Source of the DNA: Pseudomonas sp. Ant30-3
Lineage (GTDB): Bacteria > Pseudomonadota > Gammaproteobacteria > Pseudomonadales > Pseudomonadaceae
DNA: 64,000 bases
Reading direction: 5' to 3'
NCBI RefSeq assembly: GCF_000690905.1
Contig: NZ_JMCL01000025.1
Location: 62,001 to 126,000, forward strand
The position numbers and the translations under genes were made by a program. Under the pieces are notes generated by a model, which saw only the letters and a list, made by a program, of their open reading frames with translations, did no database searches and was not told the DNA's origin. Position 1 is the first letter of the stretch, and every line of letters starts with the position of its first letter. Below are positions 63,612-64,000 of this stretch, piece after piece.

Positions 63612-64000
63612 ATGATTGTCGTGGAAAAACTGACAAAGCAGTTCAAGGGTCAAGTCGTGCTCAACGGCATCGATCTGCAAGTGAAGGAAGGCGAGGTCGT
63701 CGCCATCATCGGGCCCAGCGGTTCGGGGAAGACCACGTTCCTGCGCTGCCTGAATTTTCTTGAAGAACCCACCAGCGGCCGGATCAAGGTCGGCGACATC
63801 GAGATCGATGGCAGCCGCCCACTGAACCAGCAACAAACCCTGGTGCGACGCTTGCGCCAGCACGTGGGTTTCGTCTTCCAGAACTTCAACCTGTTTCCTC
63901 ACCGCACCGCGCTGGAAAACGTGATCGAAGGACCGATCGTGGTGAAAAAAATGGCCCAGGCCGAAGCGATCGCCCTTGGCAAAAAGCTCTTGGCCCGGGT
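63612..64000 (+). CDS. tcyN: Cystine ABC transporter, ATP-binding protein (5' part)
   Basis: The ATG at 63612 lies 4 bases after the tcyL stop and opens a frame that is still open at the right edge. The visible 129 residues begin MIVVEKLTKQFKGQVVLNG, with Walker A GPSGSGKTT (about 36-44) and the Q-loop VGFVFQNFNLFPHRTALENV. The signature and Walker B motifs lie beyond the window. It powers cystine import. Confidence 0.93.
   Translation, partial: MIVVEKLTKQFKGQVVLNGIDLQVKEGEVVAIIGPSGSGKTTFLRCLNFLEEPTSGRIKVGDIEIDGSRPLNQQQTLVRRLRQHVGFVFQNFNLFPHRTALENVIEGPIVVKKMAQAEAIALGKKLLAR

Overview
The window is a piece of a Pseudomonas chromosome, most likely from the P. fluorescens group. The evidence is the gene content and order (oprD-type porin, aguA/aguB, dctB/dctD, nudE-cysQ, pckA, hslO/hslR, rimABK, ompR/envZ, tex, gshA, betT, epsC, cystine transporter), the high GC content, AAGGAG-type ribosome binding sites, and many Pseudomonas-type REP/REPIN repeats between genes. 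I know the families from memory; no search was run.

Left end, 1-6189, is accessory DNA at a tRNA-Thr(TGT) integration site. The right end of an integrative element (1-4129) carries five small unrecognised genes read leftwards, an array of five degenerate direct repeats (2342-2598) and a P4-type tyrosine integrase (2684-3970). It ends in an att copy of the tRNA 3' half (4083-4129). Next comes a 1.5-kb scar with a NYN-domain nuclease gene and a fragment of a larger primase/helicase-like gene. That fragment is cut exactly at a second, one-base-deleted copy of the tRNA 3' end (5639-5655). The N-terminus of another, dead P4-type integrase follows (5821-5970). I read this as serial island insertion and decay at one tRNA gene.

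The core chromosome starts at 6190. An operon of four oxidoreductase/hydrolase genes (6190-10144) faces a divergent TetR gene with a palindrome between them. A tautomerase-DsbA-SDR operon (11159-12787), an OprD porin, and an agmatine catabolism set (aguB, aguA and a kinase-aminotransferase fusion, 15100-20199) follow. The aguB leader has two identical-type palindromes 63 bp apart. Then come rfbC, the DctB/DctD two-component pair, a thioesterase, cysQ-nudE, yrfG, a Kbp-like BON-LysM protein, a LysR regulator, and fdhD with a formate dehydrogenase-like molybdoenzyme.

The stretch 32205-52425 is housekeeping: a glycine-zipper protein, acyl-CoA thioesterase and hydroxyacyl-CoA dehydrogenase, a RecQ-family helicase, an EamA transporter, pckA, hslO, hslR, the rimABK operon controlling ribosomal S6 modification, envZ/ompR, tex, gshA and an aldo/keto reductase. 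A second accessory patch (52510-57454) holds a hicAB toxin-antitoxin pair, an SDR, a small membrane protein and a 906-residue RHS/TccC-like toxin. The toxin's last 256 residues are AT-rich and unrecognised.

The right end is sulfur metabolism around cysteine: a BetT-type transporter, serine acetyltransferase, D-cysteine desulfhydrase and a cystine ABC importer whose ATPase runs off the edge. The most interesting points are the layered tRNA-Thr island scars with the repeat array and orphan genes, and the RHS toxin C-terminal domain.
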